A DNA stretch of 64,000 nt from Enterobacter mori. Its GTDB lineage: Bacteria; Pseudomonadota; Gammaproteobacteria; Enterobacterales; Enterobacteriaceae. The position numbers were made by a program, and so were the translations under genes. How positions within the stretch are numbered: the first letter of the stretch is position 1; each line of letters starts with the position of its first letter. The DNA is taken from positions 1,054,001-1,118,000 of the forward strand of contig NZ_CP104285.1 of NCBI RefSeq assembly GCF_025244905.1, read 5' to 3'. A model generated the notes under the pieces. That model made no database searches. It worked only from the letters and a program-made list of their open reading frames with translations, and had not been told where the DNA came from. Below, one piece after another: positions 56,118-64,000 of this stretch.

Positions 56118-58676
56118 ATGAACACTCAATGGCGTTACTGCCCGGTTGCACTGGCATTGATGACAACGTTCTGGCCGCACACCGGCTGGAGCGAAAGCTA
56201 CTTCAACCCGGCCTTTTTGTCCGACGATGCCGCCAGCGTGGCGGATTTGTCGCGTTTTGAACAAGGACACCAGCAGGCGCCGGGCGTCTATCGCGTGGAC
56301 ATCTGGCGCAACGATGAGTTTATCGGCACGCAGGACGTGCGCTTTGAACACGCTGAAAACACCCCACCCGTCGCGGGCGGGCTAGCGCCGTGCATTACGC
56401 GCGCCATGCTCGACCGTTTCGGCGTCAACATTGCGGCGTTCCCGGATCTGGCAAACGTGCAGGGGGAGACCTGCGTTCCGCTAACAACGGCTATTCCCGG
56501 CAGCGAAACGGCCTTCAACTTTGCGTCACTGCGTCTGAACGTGAGCCTGCCGCAGGTGGCCATGCAAAACAGCGCCCGGGGGTACATTCCGCCTGAACAG
56601 TGGGATGAGGGTATCCCCGCCGCACTGGTTAACTACAGTTTTACCGGCAACCGGGGCAGCGATGACGACAGCTATTACCTGAACCTGCAGAGCGGGCTGA
56701 ACTATGGTGCCTGGCGATTACGCAATAACGGCGCGTGGCGTTACACCCAAAGTAACGGGCAACGTCACAACAGTTGGCAGAATATTGGAACCTGGGCGCA
56801 GCGCACCGTCATTCCGCTGAAAAGCGAGCTGGTGCTGGGCGACAGCAATACCGGTAACGATGTTTTCGACAGCGTTGGTTTTCGGGGCGGGCGGCTCTAT
56901 TCCTCCGACAGCATGTACCCGGACAGCATGCAGGGCTACGCGCCAACCGTGCGCGGTATTGCCCGCACGCCGGCCAAAGTGGTGATCCGTCAGAACGGTT
57001 ATGTCATTTACCAGAGCTATGTCCAGCCAGGGGCATTTGCCATTACCGACCTCAACCCAACCTCATCAAGCGGCGATCTTGAGGTAACGGTAGAAGAGAA
57101 GGACGGTAGCCAGCAGCGTTACACCGTGCCTTACTCCACCGTGCCGCTGCTGCAGCGTGAAGGACGCTGGAAGTATGACCTGGTGGCGGGGGATTACCGC
57201 AGCGGCAACAGCGAGCAGGACACACCGTTCTTCGCTCAGGGGACGCTCATTACCGGCCTGGCCGACGGCTATACGCTGTACGGCGGCACGCAGCTGGCGT
57301 CACGCTATACCGCGATTGCTCTCGGGGCCGGGAAAAACCTCGGGGACTGGGGGGCCGTCTCGCTCGATCTCACCCATGCCCGCAGCCAGCTCGCGGATGA
57401 CAGTCGCCATGAAGGGCAATCCCTGCGCTTCCTCTACGCAAAATCCCTTAACGGCTTTGGTACTAACTTCCAGTTACTCGGCTATCGCTACTCTACCAAA
57501 GGGTTCTACACCCTGGACGATGTGGCGTGGCGCTCAATGGAAGGCTACCAGTATGGCGAAGGTCAGGACGATGACGGCGTGCCGGACGTGCAGAGCTATC
57601 ACAACCTGACGTGGAACAAAAAAGGGCGCTTCCAGCTCAACATTTCTCAGTCTCTGGGGGATTACGGCTCGGTTTACGTTTCGGGCAGTCAGCAAAGCTA
57701 CTGGGGCACCAGTGAATCGAACGTCTGGTATCAGTTGGGCTACGCGGGCGGCGTGAAGGGGATCAACTACTCCGTGTCCTGGTCGTGGAACAAGGCCGTT
57801 GGGATCGACGGTACGGACCGGATTGCGTCGTTTAACGTCTCCGTGCCGTTCAGCCTGTTTACCCGCCATGGCTATCGCCGCGACAGTGCCATCGACAGAG
57901 CCTACGCCACCGCTTCTGCCAGTCGTAACAGCGACGGCGATACCAGCTGGCAGACCGGCGTGAGCGGAACCCTGCTCGAAGACCGCAACCTCAACTATAG
58001 CGTCACCCAGGGACATACCAGCAATAACGGCGCAAGCGGCAGCGCCAGCGCCAACTGGCAGGCGACCTACGGCACGCTGGGCGTGGGCTACAACTACGCC
58101 CGCGACCAGCACGACCTCAACTGGCAGCTTTCCGGCGGCGTGGTGGGGCATTCAGACGGGGTGACCTTCAGCCAGCCGCTGGGTGACACCAACGTCCTGA
58201 TCAAAGCGCCGGGGGCGTCAGGGGTAAGCGTGGAAAACCAGACCGGGGTGAAAACCGACTGGCGAGGCTATGCGGTGATGCCGTATGCCACCGTCTACCG
58301 CTACAACCGCGTGGCGCTGGACACCAATACCATGAGCAACAACACCGACATCGAAAACAACGTAAGCAGCGTGGTGCCGACCAAAGGGGCGCTGGTGCGC
58401 GCCAGCTTCGATACCCGTATTGGCGTACGCGCACTGCTCACCGTCAAGCGCGGCGACCAGCCTGTGCCGTTTGGTGCGGTGGTGCGTGAAACGCAAAGCG
58501 GCGTCACCAGCATGGTGGGGGATGACGGGCAGATTTACCTCAGCGGGCTGCCGCTGGAAGGTGAGCTGCTTATCCAGTGGGGCGATGGAAAGCAGTCCCA
58601 ATGCCGTGCGAGCTATAGCTTGCCAGAACAGAGCCTTCAACAGGCGATCACACTTAAGGGGATTCGCTGTGATTAA
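56118..58676 (+). CDS. fimD: FimD-like outer-membrane usher
   Basis: 852 residues from ATG 56118; GTG 56100 is in frame but the region is not conserved. Signal peptide, an N-terminal chaperone-binding domain ([19 protein letters not shown]), a 24-stranded beta barrel with the plug domain in the middle, and two C-terminal domains; the last cysteine pair is near the end ([13 protein letters not shown]). It assembles and exports the fimbria. The barrel sequence is very like E. coli SfmD. Ends 8 bp inside fimH. Confidence 0.95.
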   Translation: MNTQWRYCPVALALMTTFWPHTGWSESYFNPAFLSDDAASVADLSRFEQGHQQAPGVYRVDIWRNDEFIGTQDVRFEHAENTPPVAGGLAPCITRAMLDRFGVNIAAFPDLANVQGETCVPLTTAIPGSETAFNFASLRLNVSLPQVAMQNSARGYIPPEQWDEGIPAALVNYSFTGNRGSDDDSYYLNLQSGLNYGAWRLRNNGAWRYTQSNGQRHNSWQNIGTWAQRTVIPLKSELVLGDSNTGNDVFDSVGFRGGRLYSSDSMYPDSMQGYAPTVRGIARTPAKVVIRQNGYVIYQSYVQPGAFAITDLNPTSSSGDLEVTVEEKDGSQQRYTVPYSTVPLLQREGRWKYDLVAGDYRSGNSEQDTPFFAQGTLITGLADGYTLYGGTQLASRYTAIALGAGKNLGDWGAVSLDLTHARSQLADDSRHEGQSLRFLYAKSLNGFGTNFQLLGYRYSTKGFYTLDDVAWRSMEGYQYGEGQDDDGVPDVQSYHNLTWNKKGRFQLNISQSLGDYGSVYVSGSQQSYWGTSESNVWYQLGYAGGVKGINYSVSWSWNKAVGIDGTDRIASFNVSVPFSLFTRHGYRRDSAIDRAYATASASRNSDGDTSWQTGVSGTLLEDRNLNYSVTQGHTSNNGASGSASANWQATYGTLGVGYNYARDQHDLNWQLSGGVVGHSDGVTFSQPLGDTNVLIKAPGASGVSVENQTGVKTDWRGYAVMPYATVYRYNRVALDTNTMSNNTDIENNVSSVVPTKGALVRASFDTRIGVRALLTVKRGDQPVPFGAVVRETQSGVTSMVGDDGQIYLSGLPLEGELLIQWGDGKQSQCRASYSLPEQSLQQAITLKGIRCD

Positions 58677-59676
58677 AATCCAAAGCCTCGCTTTATCGCT
58701 TCTGGCTTTTCTGCCGGTGGCTAACGCATTCGCGACGGTGTGCGTCAATGAAAAAGGTGTGCCCACTGAGGTGCATTACGACCTGACGGATAAATTCAAC
58801 AGTTCGAATAACCAGGTTGGGCAGGTGGTGACGCTCAGCGAGAAATCTCAGTGGGTGGGCGTGAATGCCGTCTGCCCGAAGGGGACAACCGGGAACACGA
58901 CCAAGCGTAGCTATGTGACTGATTACCCGGTTACAGGGACCAGTGATGGTTACCAGTATCTAAAGCTTAACGACTATCTGGATGGGGCAATGAAAATCAC
59001 CGACAGCTATGCTGGCGTGTTTTATCCTCCTAAAAGTTACATTCAGATGGGGAGCCACCCGAATGTGTCCAAAAACCAACCCTTTGGTGTTCAGGATTCA
59101 AGTCTGGTCTTTCGTCTTAAAGTGACCCGACGTTTTATTAATATGGTGGTGATCCCCCAATCCACTATGTTCCGTGTTTACGTCACCACGACCTCCTCCG
59201 ATCCGTTAACCACGCCGGTCTATACGATCAGCTACAGCGGGATAATTCAGGTGCCGCAAAGCTGTGAAATTAATGCCGGGAGTATTGTGGAGTTTGATTT
59301 CGGTGATATCGGTGCATCCTTATTCAGTAAAGCGGGCGCGGGAAACAAACCGGAAGGCGTGTCCGAGCAAAGCAAAACAATCGCCATAAAATGCACAAAC
59401 GTTGAGGCGAACGCCATGCTAACGATGCGCGTTGAAGCTGAAAAAGTCTCAGGCAGTACGCTGGTGTCGGACAACGCTGATGTGGGTTTTGTCATTGCCA
59501 ATGAAAATGGCGTGCCGCTGACACCCAACAACCTGACCAGCAAAATCCCGTTCCGTCTGGACGACAGCGCCCAGGCAAAGGTGGGGATCCGCGCCTGGCC
59601 TGTCAGCGTAACAGGTCATAAACCTGCGGAAGGGCGTTTCACCTCTCGCGGCTACTTGCGTGTGGATTACGACTAA
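58669..59676 (+). CDS. fimH: FimH-like fimbrial tip adhesin
   Basis: 335 residues from GTG 58669, which follows AAGGGG and gives a signal peptide ([20 protein letters not shown]); no ATG is suitably placed. Two domains: an N-terminal lectin domain (22-190, disulphide pair in TVCVNEKG and AVCPKG) and a C-terminal pilin domain beginning near [16 protein letters not shown]. It binds a glycan receptor (mannose in well studied FimH), at the fibre tip. Eight-base overlap with fimD implies coupling. Confidence 0.9.
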   Translation: MIKIQSLALSLLAFLPVANAFATVCVNEKGVPTEVHYDLTDKFNSSNNQVGQVVTLSEKSQWVGVNAVCPKGTTGNTTKRSYVTDYPVTGTSDGYQYLKLNDYLDGAMKITDSYAGVFYPPKSYIQMGSHPNVSKNQPFGVQDSSLVFRLKVTRRFINMVVIPQSTMFRVYVTTTSSDPLTTPVYTISYSGIIQVPQSCEINAGSIVEFDFGDIGASLFSKAGAGNKPEGVSEQSKTIAIKCTNVEANAMLTMRVEAEKVSGSTLVSDNADVGFVIANENGVPLTPNNLTSKIPFRLDDSAQAKVGIRAWPVSVTGHKPAEGRFTSRGYLRVDYD

Positions 59677-59685
59677 GGAGCAGAT

Positions 59686-60207
59686 ATGCAAAACGGGATC
59701 CGGTTTGTCGCCGTGGCGCTTCTGGCGCTTTGCTCACAGGCTCAGGCAGAGACCGCGTTGGGCGAAATTAACATTCAGCTCTATGGCAATATCGTCGATT
59801 TCACCTGCGTGGCCGAAGGCAATGACAGCGATAAGGTCGTCACGCTGGGCACCTGGCCGACGAAACAGCTAAGAACCACGGGGAGCCGCACGCAGCCTAT
59901 GCCGTTTACGCTGAAGTTGACCGGCTGTCCTCCTGGCGCAGCCTCCATTACGTTTTCGGGAAAAACGGACGGCAGCGACAGCGGTTTGCTGGCGCTCAAT
60001 GATGGCAGTACAGCAGACAAGGTTGCCGTGGAGATCCGCGATGCGGATAAAACACGGCTGGATCTTCAGCAGGCCAGCCAGCCGGTGACGGTTGATGCAG
60101 AAGGTAATGCGGTACTGTCGTTTTTTGCCAATTATATTGCCACAGCAGATAACCCTCAGCCGGGACGGGCCGATGCGGATGCCACGTTTATGATCAATTA
60201 TAATTAG
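59686..60207 (+). CDS. fimF: FimF-like minor fimbrial subunit
   Basis: 173 residues. Signal peptide (MQNGIRFVAVALLALCSQAQA) and mature pilin with cysteines in VDFTCVAEGN and LTGCPPGA, and a C-terminal donor strand ending TFMINYN. Tip adaptor in type 1 fimbriae. Last gene of the fimAICDHF operon; AAGGAGCAGAT precedes the ATG. It is followed by a strong convergent terminator shared with fimZ. Confidence 0.9.
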   Translation: MQNGIRFVAVALLALCSQAQAETALGEINIQLYGNIVDFTCVAEGNDSDKVVTLGTWPTKQLRTTGSRTQPMPFTLKLTGCPPGAASITFSGKTDGSDSGLLALNDGSTADKVAVEIRDADKTRLDLQQASQPVTVDAEGNAVLSFFANYIATADNPQPGRADADATFMINYN

Positions 60208-60216
60208 CGCTGACCG

Positions 60217-60250
60217 CACTCCCTGCAACTCACTTAAGTTGCGGGGAGTG
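60217..60250. terminator. convergent terminator between fimF and fimZ
   Basis: CACTCCCTGCAACT-cactta-AGTTGCGGGGAGTG: a 14-bp stem with one mismatch, starting 9 bp after fimF and 8 bp before the fimZ stop. There is no long T-tract, but the position between two converging genes supports a bidirectional stop. Confidence 0.75.
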
Positions 60251-60258
60251 AATTCAGT

Positions 60259-60891
60259 TTATAGCAGTTCGTGTGCTTTCGCGTAATCTATTAATTCCAC
60301 AATGCTCTGTACGCCGAGCTTGGAATAAATATTTGATTTGTGCGCGCTAATGGTCTTGTTGCTTAATAGCAACTGCTCCGCAATCTCCTTATTGGATAAC
60401 CCATTCGCTAGGTAGCGTAACACCGTGACTTCACGATTCGATAATGGCATATCCGGCGTGATACCTTTCCCGGAGCCCAGATGATTTATAAAGTTCAGCG
60501 TTTCTGAAGGGAAAAAAGAATAGCCCATCAGTATCATTTCCACCGCGTTGTAGATCTCACCCAAATCTTTCCGCTTGCTGACAAAGCCATTGGCCCCTGC
60601 GCGAATGGCGCGTCCAGCGTAAAACGACTCTGATTTTGACGAGAGGAACAAAACCTTGATGTCTTTGTTTAGGTTTCTGATTCTCTTGAGTAATGAAAAC
60701 CCATCGGTTCCCGTCAGTTCGATGTCCAGGATAACCAGATCGATGGGGTGGTTGCGAATACAATCAAGCACTTCATGGCTATCGCCAGACTTGAGTTTGA
60801 CTATGATATTTTTATTTTTCTGTAGCAGGACTTCTATCGACATTCTGACAATAGGGTGTTCGTCCATAATGATAACGGATGCCGGTTTCAT
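60259..60891 (-). CDS. fimZ: FimZ, LuxR-type response regulator of fimbriae
   Basis: 210 residues. An N-terminal receiver with the acidic pair D10/E11 (IIMDEHPIVR), phosphoacceptor D56 (LVILDIELTG) and the conserved Lys in VLFLSSKSES is followed by a linker and a LuxR-type HTH (LSNREVTVLRYLANGLSNKEIAEQLLLSNKTISAHKSNIYSKL, 149-191). In Salmonella FimZ activates fimA and represses motility; its partner kinase is unknown. It lies convergent to the structural operon and about 810 bp from the next gene. Confidence 0.94.
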   Translation of the reverse strand: MKPASVIIMDEHPIVRMSIEVLLQKNKNIIVKLKSGDSHEVLDCIRNHPIDLVILDIELTGTDGFSLLKRIRNLNKDIKVLFLSSKSESFYAGRAIRAGANGFVSKRKDLGEIYNAVEMILMGYSFFPSETLNFINHLGSGKGITPDMPLSNREVTVLRYLANGLSNKEIAEQLLLSNKTISAHKSNIYSKLGVQSIVELIDYAKAHELL

Positions 60892-61703
60892 TTTTAATGC
60901 CTCAGATTGTTAAAAGCGTTATGCGGAGTTTTGTTCAAACTCTCTAAATGCCGGAAGGATATAAATGGTGATCCTTTTACGGTAGTAATTCCCTGGAAAG
61001 AGCGAAAGCATCCTTGTTAACGTAGCGAGTAAATTAATGCCTCAGCGCGGTTATCTCATTTGGCTGGTGTGGCAAAAAGGTTTTTCTTATTCATATTTGC
61101 AACTCGTCTTATTATACCGTGTAAGTTTTCTCCGAAAACCCTGTAAATTAATTCTGGTCCATTGCTTTGTATTATCTTCTGGATCTGAATCGCTATTATT
61201 TTAAATTTAGCGCAAATATCCTGCTATTCCATTTACCACATTTTTTCATCTTTATGTAATAACAAAAAATGACATATATCACTTTGTGTTAAATGGTTGT
61301 TAACAAAACGAGGGGGAAGAAAGGGGTGTGGTGCATCTACAACAAGTGCAAAAAATCGGCGGGATCGGGCGTGGAATCTTCATCTGAAAGCCAGGGAGGA
61401 TCTGAAGGCTAAACCTAAAATTAAACAGCAGGATATGCTGAAACCTGCACTTACCGCTCCTGGCCTGTACAGATCAGTCGATTGTTTTTACATCATTATC
61501 ATCTTTTTAACGGACTCCCTCATCGCTTAACGGATGGTGGAAAGTGCTGAGATAGGCATTTTCAGTGATATTTCACGTGGTTCAAGAGGATAAATTAGGA
61601 ATAGTTGTAAATTCGATGAAATTGTTAAATTAAAACAAAATATTAACATCTGCGGTAAGTTATTTCTTAAAGGTCTTTAGGAATGAATGGGTTAATGGTT
61701 AAG
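60892..61703. other. AT-rich non-coding stretch between fimZ and the FimY-like gene
   Basis: About 810 bp with no supported gene. It is AT-rich with homopolymer runs throughout, unlike the GC-rich surroundings. It should hold the fimZ promoter (leftward). The only frame of any length (61297-61530) opens with TTG and has no family resemblance. The composition suggests a target of H-NS and Hha silencing, both encoded in enterobacteria and Hha in this window. No sRNA or clear hairpin terminator was recognised. Confidence 0.5.
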
Positions 61704-62420
61704 TTAAAACGTGCAGTCTGAGAGGTTATTGAGAAGATGCAGTAATTCCTGGCGATGGTTCAATCCCAGTTTGGCCAGAATACAGCCGAGCCGATAAATA
61801 ATGCGGCTGTAGGGCCGGTTTTGTATCAGGGCAATTTGACGTAACGTTTTGCCACGAGACAGCTCCTGTAAAATGGGCCATTCGCTGCGCGTGAACCACT
61901 CTTTCACCGAACCTTGCGGAGGCCTTGTCTCCAGCAGGTACTGCTGCAGCGCCGCAGCGGGCAACTGTCGTTCAAGCACATGAAAGGGCCCCGCCGCTTT
62001 GCAGAACAGGCGGGTATCGTAATCATCTGCCCTGACAAGCAGATGAGGGGTAAGAAAAGGAGGGTAGAGGCTATATCGTCTTAGCTGATCCAGTTTGTCG
62101 ATCAGCGCCGTGGCGCGGCTGTCGATATCAACCACCAGACGCGCGGATGGCCACTGATTCAACGCGCTTAAGGCATCTTCCAGCACCGGATAGTCAGAGC
62201 AACAGCCTAGTGGGAAATTTCCGTTCAGAATTCCGGTGCGCAGGTAATGATCTTCCGTGACCAGAAGAATAAACGGGGCGTCAGTTTTATGGGTCAGGTT
62301 GGTGGACTGGCTCAAAAATTCGAGTCGGTCAAAGAAGGGGGGAGCAAAAGGCGAGCGTGTAAATCCCAGTGCGTCACTTCCTGTTCGACGCCGACGGTAA
62401 CGGCGCACTGTCATTCCCAT
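61704..62420 (-). CDS. fimY: FimY-like regulator with LuxR-type HTH
   Basis: 238 residues from ATG 62420, which follows GGAGGGAGGCC. A basic N-terminal stretch (RRYRRRRTG) precedes a receiver-like region (FILLVTEDHYLRTGILNGNF; VVDIDSRATALIDKLDQL) that lacks a clear phosphorylation pocket. The last 60 residues form a LuxR-type HTH (WPILQELSRGKTLRQIALIQ, then YRLGCILAKLGLNHRQELL). Length and position next to fimZ fit FimY of Salmonella, a co-activator of fimZ; FimW is the other possibility, so the symbol is tentative. It follows the EAL gene by 24 bp. Confidence 0.72.
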   Translation of the reverse strand: MGMTVRRYRRRRTGSDALGFTRSPFAPPFFDRLEFLSQSTNLTHKTDAPFILLVTEDHYLRTGILNGNFPLGCCSDYPVLEDALSALNQWPSARLVVDIDSRATALIDKLDQLRRYSLYPPFLTPHLLVRADDYDTRLFCKAAGPFHVLERQLPAAALQQYLLETRPPQGSVKEWFTRSEWPILQELSRGKTLRQIALIQNRPYSRIIYRLGCILAKLGLNHRQELLHLLNNLSDCTF

Positions 62421-62444
62421 GGCCTCCCTCCTGGAGATGGCTGT

Positions 62445-63143
62445 TTAATCCTCCGGCCATGTCCAGGATGGCCAGTAATACCCCTGGCCGAGTTGTGCCC
62501 CTGCCTGGCGTGCGCAGGAACGATCCCGTTCAGTCTCAATACCTTCGATAAGCACATTTCCGGCAAGCCGAAAACAGCGGGAAACCAGTTCCCCCAGCGC
62601 AGGGGTGGCGCGCATACGCCAGAAGGTTTCCTTATCGATTTTTATGCCGCTGAGTGGCAGCGGCCAGGATAAGAAGGGCTGGACAATACTGTCGTCTACG
62701 TCATCCAGCCAGATGCGGTGACCCTTCATGGTGAGCTGCTTCAGGCGCTGGGCGACGCCTTGCCGCTGTGTATCGGAGAGTGTGAAAAAGTCGACAGGGT
62801 CGACAATCTCTATATTCAGCGGCGGGCTTCGCAGTTGCAGCAGGCGCTGAAAAAGTTCTGGCACCATGAGTACGGTTATCGGCAGATTGATGAAAATATT
62901 GTTACAGGCGAGCGCATTTTTTAGCACACCGAGCTGCACTTCCAGCAGCATAAGCGACTGCTCTGCCGATTGTTCGCGGAAAAAATCTTCACTTTGCAGC
63001 GCGGGTGACAGAATGCTGAGCACCTCTACGCCGATCCTGTGCGAAGAGGCGAGGGCAACGATGGGCTCAAGTTTGATGCCGGTGATATCATGAGAAATAT
63101 GCTTTAGCCGGGGAGGCGTATAGGTCAGGTTTTGCGCTGTCAC
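62445..63143 (-). CDS. EAL-domain c-di-GMP phosphodiesterase, fim-associated (STM0551-like)
   Basis: 232 residues from GTG 63143, preceded by AGGA; the nearby ATG is out of frame and closed. A lone EAL domain with no sensor or membrane part. Catalytic signatures are in place: EVL in IGVEVLSIL (the EAL position), Asn in IFINLPI, Glu in LNIEIVDP, DD in WLDDVDDS, Lys in GIKIDKETF, Glu in IEGIETER and Gln in LGQGYYW. It should hydrolyse c-di-GMP to pGpG. The Salmonella fim cluster carries an EAL gene at the same place (STM0551). Probably co-transcribed with the FimY-like gene. Confidence 0.87.
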   Translation of the reverse strand: MTAQNLTYTPPRLKHISHDITGIKLEPIVALASSHRIGVEVLSILSPALQSEDFFREQSAEQSLMLLEVQLGVLKNALACNNIFINLPITVLMVPELFQRLLQLRSPPLNIEIVDPVDFFTLSDTQRQGVAQRLKQLTMKGHRIWLDDVDDSIVQPFLSWPLPLSGIKIDKETFWRMRATPALGELVSRCFRLAGNVLIEGIETERDRSCARQAGAQLGQGYYWPSWTWPED

Positions 63144-63354
63144 TCCATTGTCCTGTTGTCTGTCAGCCTCCAGGCGGCCGGGATACCTTGCACCAGTGTG
63201 ACGAGGTGGCCTACAGGAAAACAGCAGGCGTTACTTAAAAGCAGCTAAGCCTTTTCGCAGCGGTAAATTCTACGTGGGATGCATTGAAAATGTTGAAAAA
63301 ATAGCCGTATTTACAATCAGCTAGCCGTTATCGATTCAGATCGGGGAAAAGGCA

Positions 63355-63382
63355 TTGACTCACCTGCCATTGACCGTATAAT
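63355..63382 (+). promoter_or_regulatory. promoter of tRNA-Arg
   Basis: TTGACT (63355-63360), 16-bp spacer, TATAAT (63377-63382), followed by a GC-rich discriminator (CCACGCG), the mark of stringent-controlled stable RNA promoters. Predicted start near 63389, about 33 bp before the mature tRNA. Confidence 0.85.
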
Positions 63383-63421
63383 TCCACGCGTTTCACCACC
63401 GCGAAGTTCACGTTTCTCCGT

Positions 63422-63498
63422 GCGCCCTTAGCTCAGTTGGATAGAGCAACGGCCTTCTAAGCCGTAGGTCGTAGGTTCGAATCCTACAGGGCGTGCCA
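63422..63498 (+). tRNA. argU: tRNA-Arg (anticodon TCT), argU/fimU
   Basis: 77 nt including encoded CCA. Acceptor stem GCGCCCT with AGGGCGT (one G-U at the end), D arm AGCTCAGTTGGATAGAGC, anticodon loop CTTCTAA (anticodon 63456-63458) and T loop GGTTCGAATCC. It reads AGA/AGG codons, which are rare in enterobacteria. In Salmonella the same gene (fimU) is needed for fimbrial expression because fimY contains rare Arg codons. Its location beside the fim cluster is the same as in Salmonella. argU is a frequent phage integration site, but no integrase follows within the window. Confidence 0.97.
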
Positions 63499-63737
63499 TG
63501 CTTTCCCTGCCTCCATCTTTCCTTCAGCACCGTATCCGATTTGCGAACATTGATATCGCGGGCGTCGCGTGTGATTTGAATATTCTTAATATTCGTTAGT
63601 TATTTATTGCAATGGGTTGTTATAAAAGAATTTTTCCGAACGTATGGCATTTCCTGAGATTCTCTACCATGCTCAATACACCTCAACATTGTGTGTGAGG
63701 ACTTTGTAGTTGCCGACTCATCTCAAGGAAAAAGGTT

Positions 63738-64000
63738 ATGAAAAAGACGACTGCTATTTTGTTGGGAACCGCGTTTCTGTTTACCACCAATGCCTTTGCT
63801 GCTGAACTGCTGACGAAAAACGAATTCGAGAAAGTGGAATCGCAGTATGAAAAAATCGGTACTGTTAATACTTCAAATGAAGTATCGGTTGATGATGCGA
63901 AGAAAGAGCTGATTGAGAAAGCAGACAAACAAGGCGCTGATGTGTTGGTGCTGACTTCCGGTAACACCAACAACAAAATTCACGGCACAGCCGATATTTA
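63738..64000 (+). CDS. yahO: YahO family DUF1471 periplasmic protein, 3' end cut
   Basis: 87 complete codons plus two bases are visible before the window ends. Signal peptide [20 protein letters not shown] followed by [20 protein letters not shown]. Conserved [20 protein letters not shown] near the end matches E. coli YahO (91 residues), so only a few residues are missing. AAAGGTT precedes the ATG. DUF1471 proteins are small periplasmic proteins of unclear function; YahO is under stress control in E. coli. A second member is encoded at 46164-46373. Confidence 0.85.
   Translation, partial: MKKTTAILLGTAFLFTTNAFAAELLTKNEFEKVESQYEKIGTVNTSNEVSVDDAKKELIEKADKQGADVLVLTSGNTNNKIHGTADI

Noticed and set aside
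61297..61530. 77-codon frame in the fimZ-fimY gap
   Set aside because: TTG start, no Shine-Dalgarno of note, no resemblance to any family and atypical composition.

Overview
The window is a stretch of enterobacterial chromosome, most likely Enterobacter (E. cloacae complex) or a close relative. This is an inference from gene content and order. Nearly every gene is a recognisable, close-to-full-length counterpart of an Escherichia coli gene, in the same order as the E. coli acrAB-to-folD segment. The fimbrial cluster at the right end has the Salmonella-type layout (fimA-I-C-D-H-F, fimZ, fimY-like, EAL gene, tRNA-Arg). Genes found here in E. coli K-12 are missing at several points: aes between hemH and gsk, glsA-ybaT between copA and cueR, and rhsD beyond ybbP. 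Intergenic spaces carry two repeat families: REP/BIME palindromes and a CT-rich 'CCCTCACCC...CTCTCCC' inverted repeat.

Layout. 1-8.0 kb: end of a MocR-type regulator, ylaC, maa, hha-tomB, and the acrAB efflux operon with its divergent repressor acrR, including the AcrR palindrome and a consensus-matching marbox. 8.1-16.4 kb: mscK, rsmS, priC, ybaN, apt, and dnaX (with an intact programmed -1 frameshift site) in line with ybaB-recR. 16.4-21.7 kb: htpG behind a sigma-32 promoter, adk, hemH, gsk. 21.8-31.4 kb: ybaL, fsr, ushA, ybaK, the small RNA ChiX, ybaP, copA and cueR. 31.4-40.7 kb: ybbJ-qmcA, an unrecognised 283-residue protein, fetAB, cnoX, ybbO, tesA, ybbA-ybbP. 40.8-43.3 kb: a lineage-specific porin and an IS110-family element inserted into a BIME. 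43.3-49.9 kb: selU, purEK, a small DUF1471 protein, lpxH-ppiB, cysS, ybcI. 50.0-52.7 kb: a LacI-type regulator and a PTS EIICB permease. 52.8-53.9 kb: ybcJ-folD. 54.2-63.2 kb: a type 1 fimbrial operon and its regulators. 63.4-64.0 kb: tRNA-Arg(TCT) and the start of yahO.

The most notable element is the IS110-family insertion at 42042-43229. The transposase has the IS621 catalytic residues D11/E60/D102/D105/S241. The 177 nt just upstream of its start fold like an IS621 bridge RNA. The two element ends, the CT core and the target can be read directly from the flanks. Joining the ends gives the donor sequence I remember for IS621. The RNA's target guides match the interrupted BIME except at one position of the right guide. 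Related elements are known, so the system is not new, but this looks like an intact copy with its own guide sequence.

Other points worth following: convergent mscK and rsmS both end inside one repeat, so both proteins carry repeat-encoded C-termini; the fimbrial cluster includes a c-di-GMP phosphodiesterase candidate with its catalytic residues in place; and the 283-residue protein next to qmcA is an orphan.
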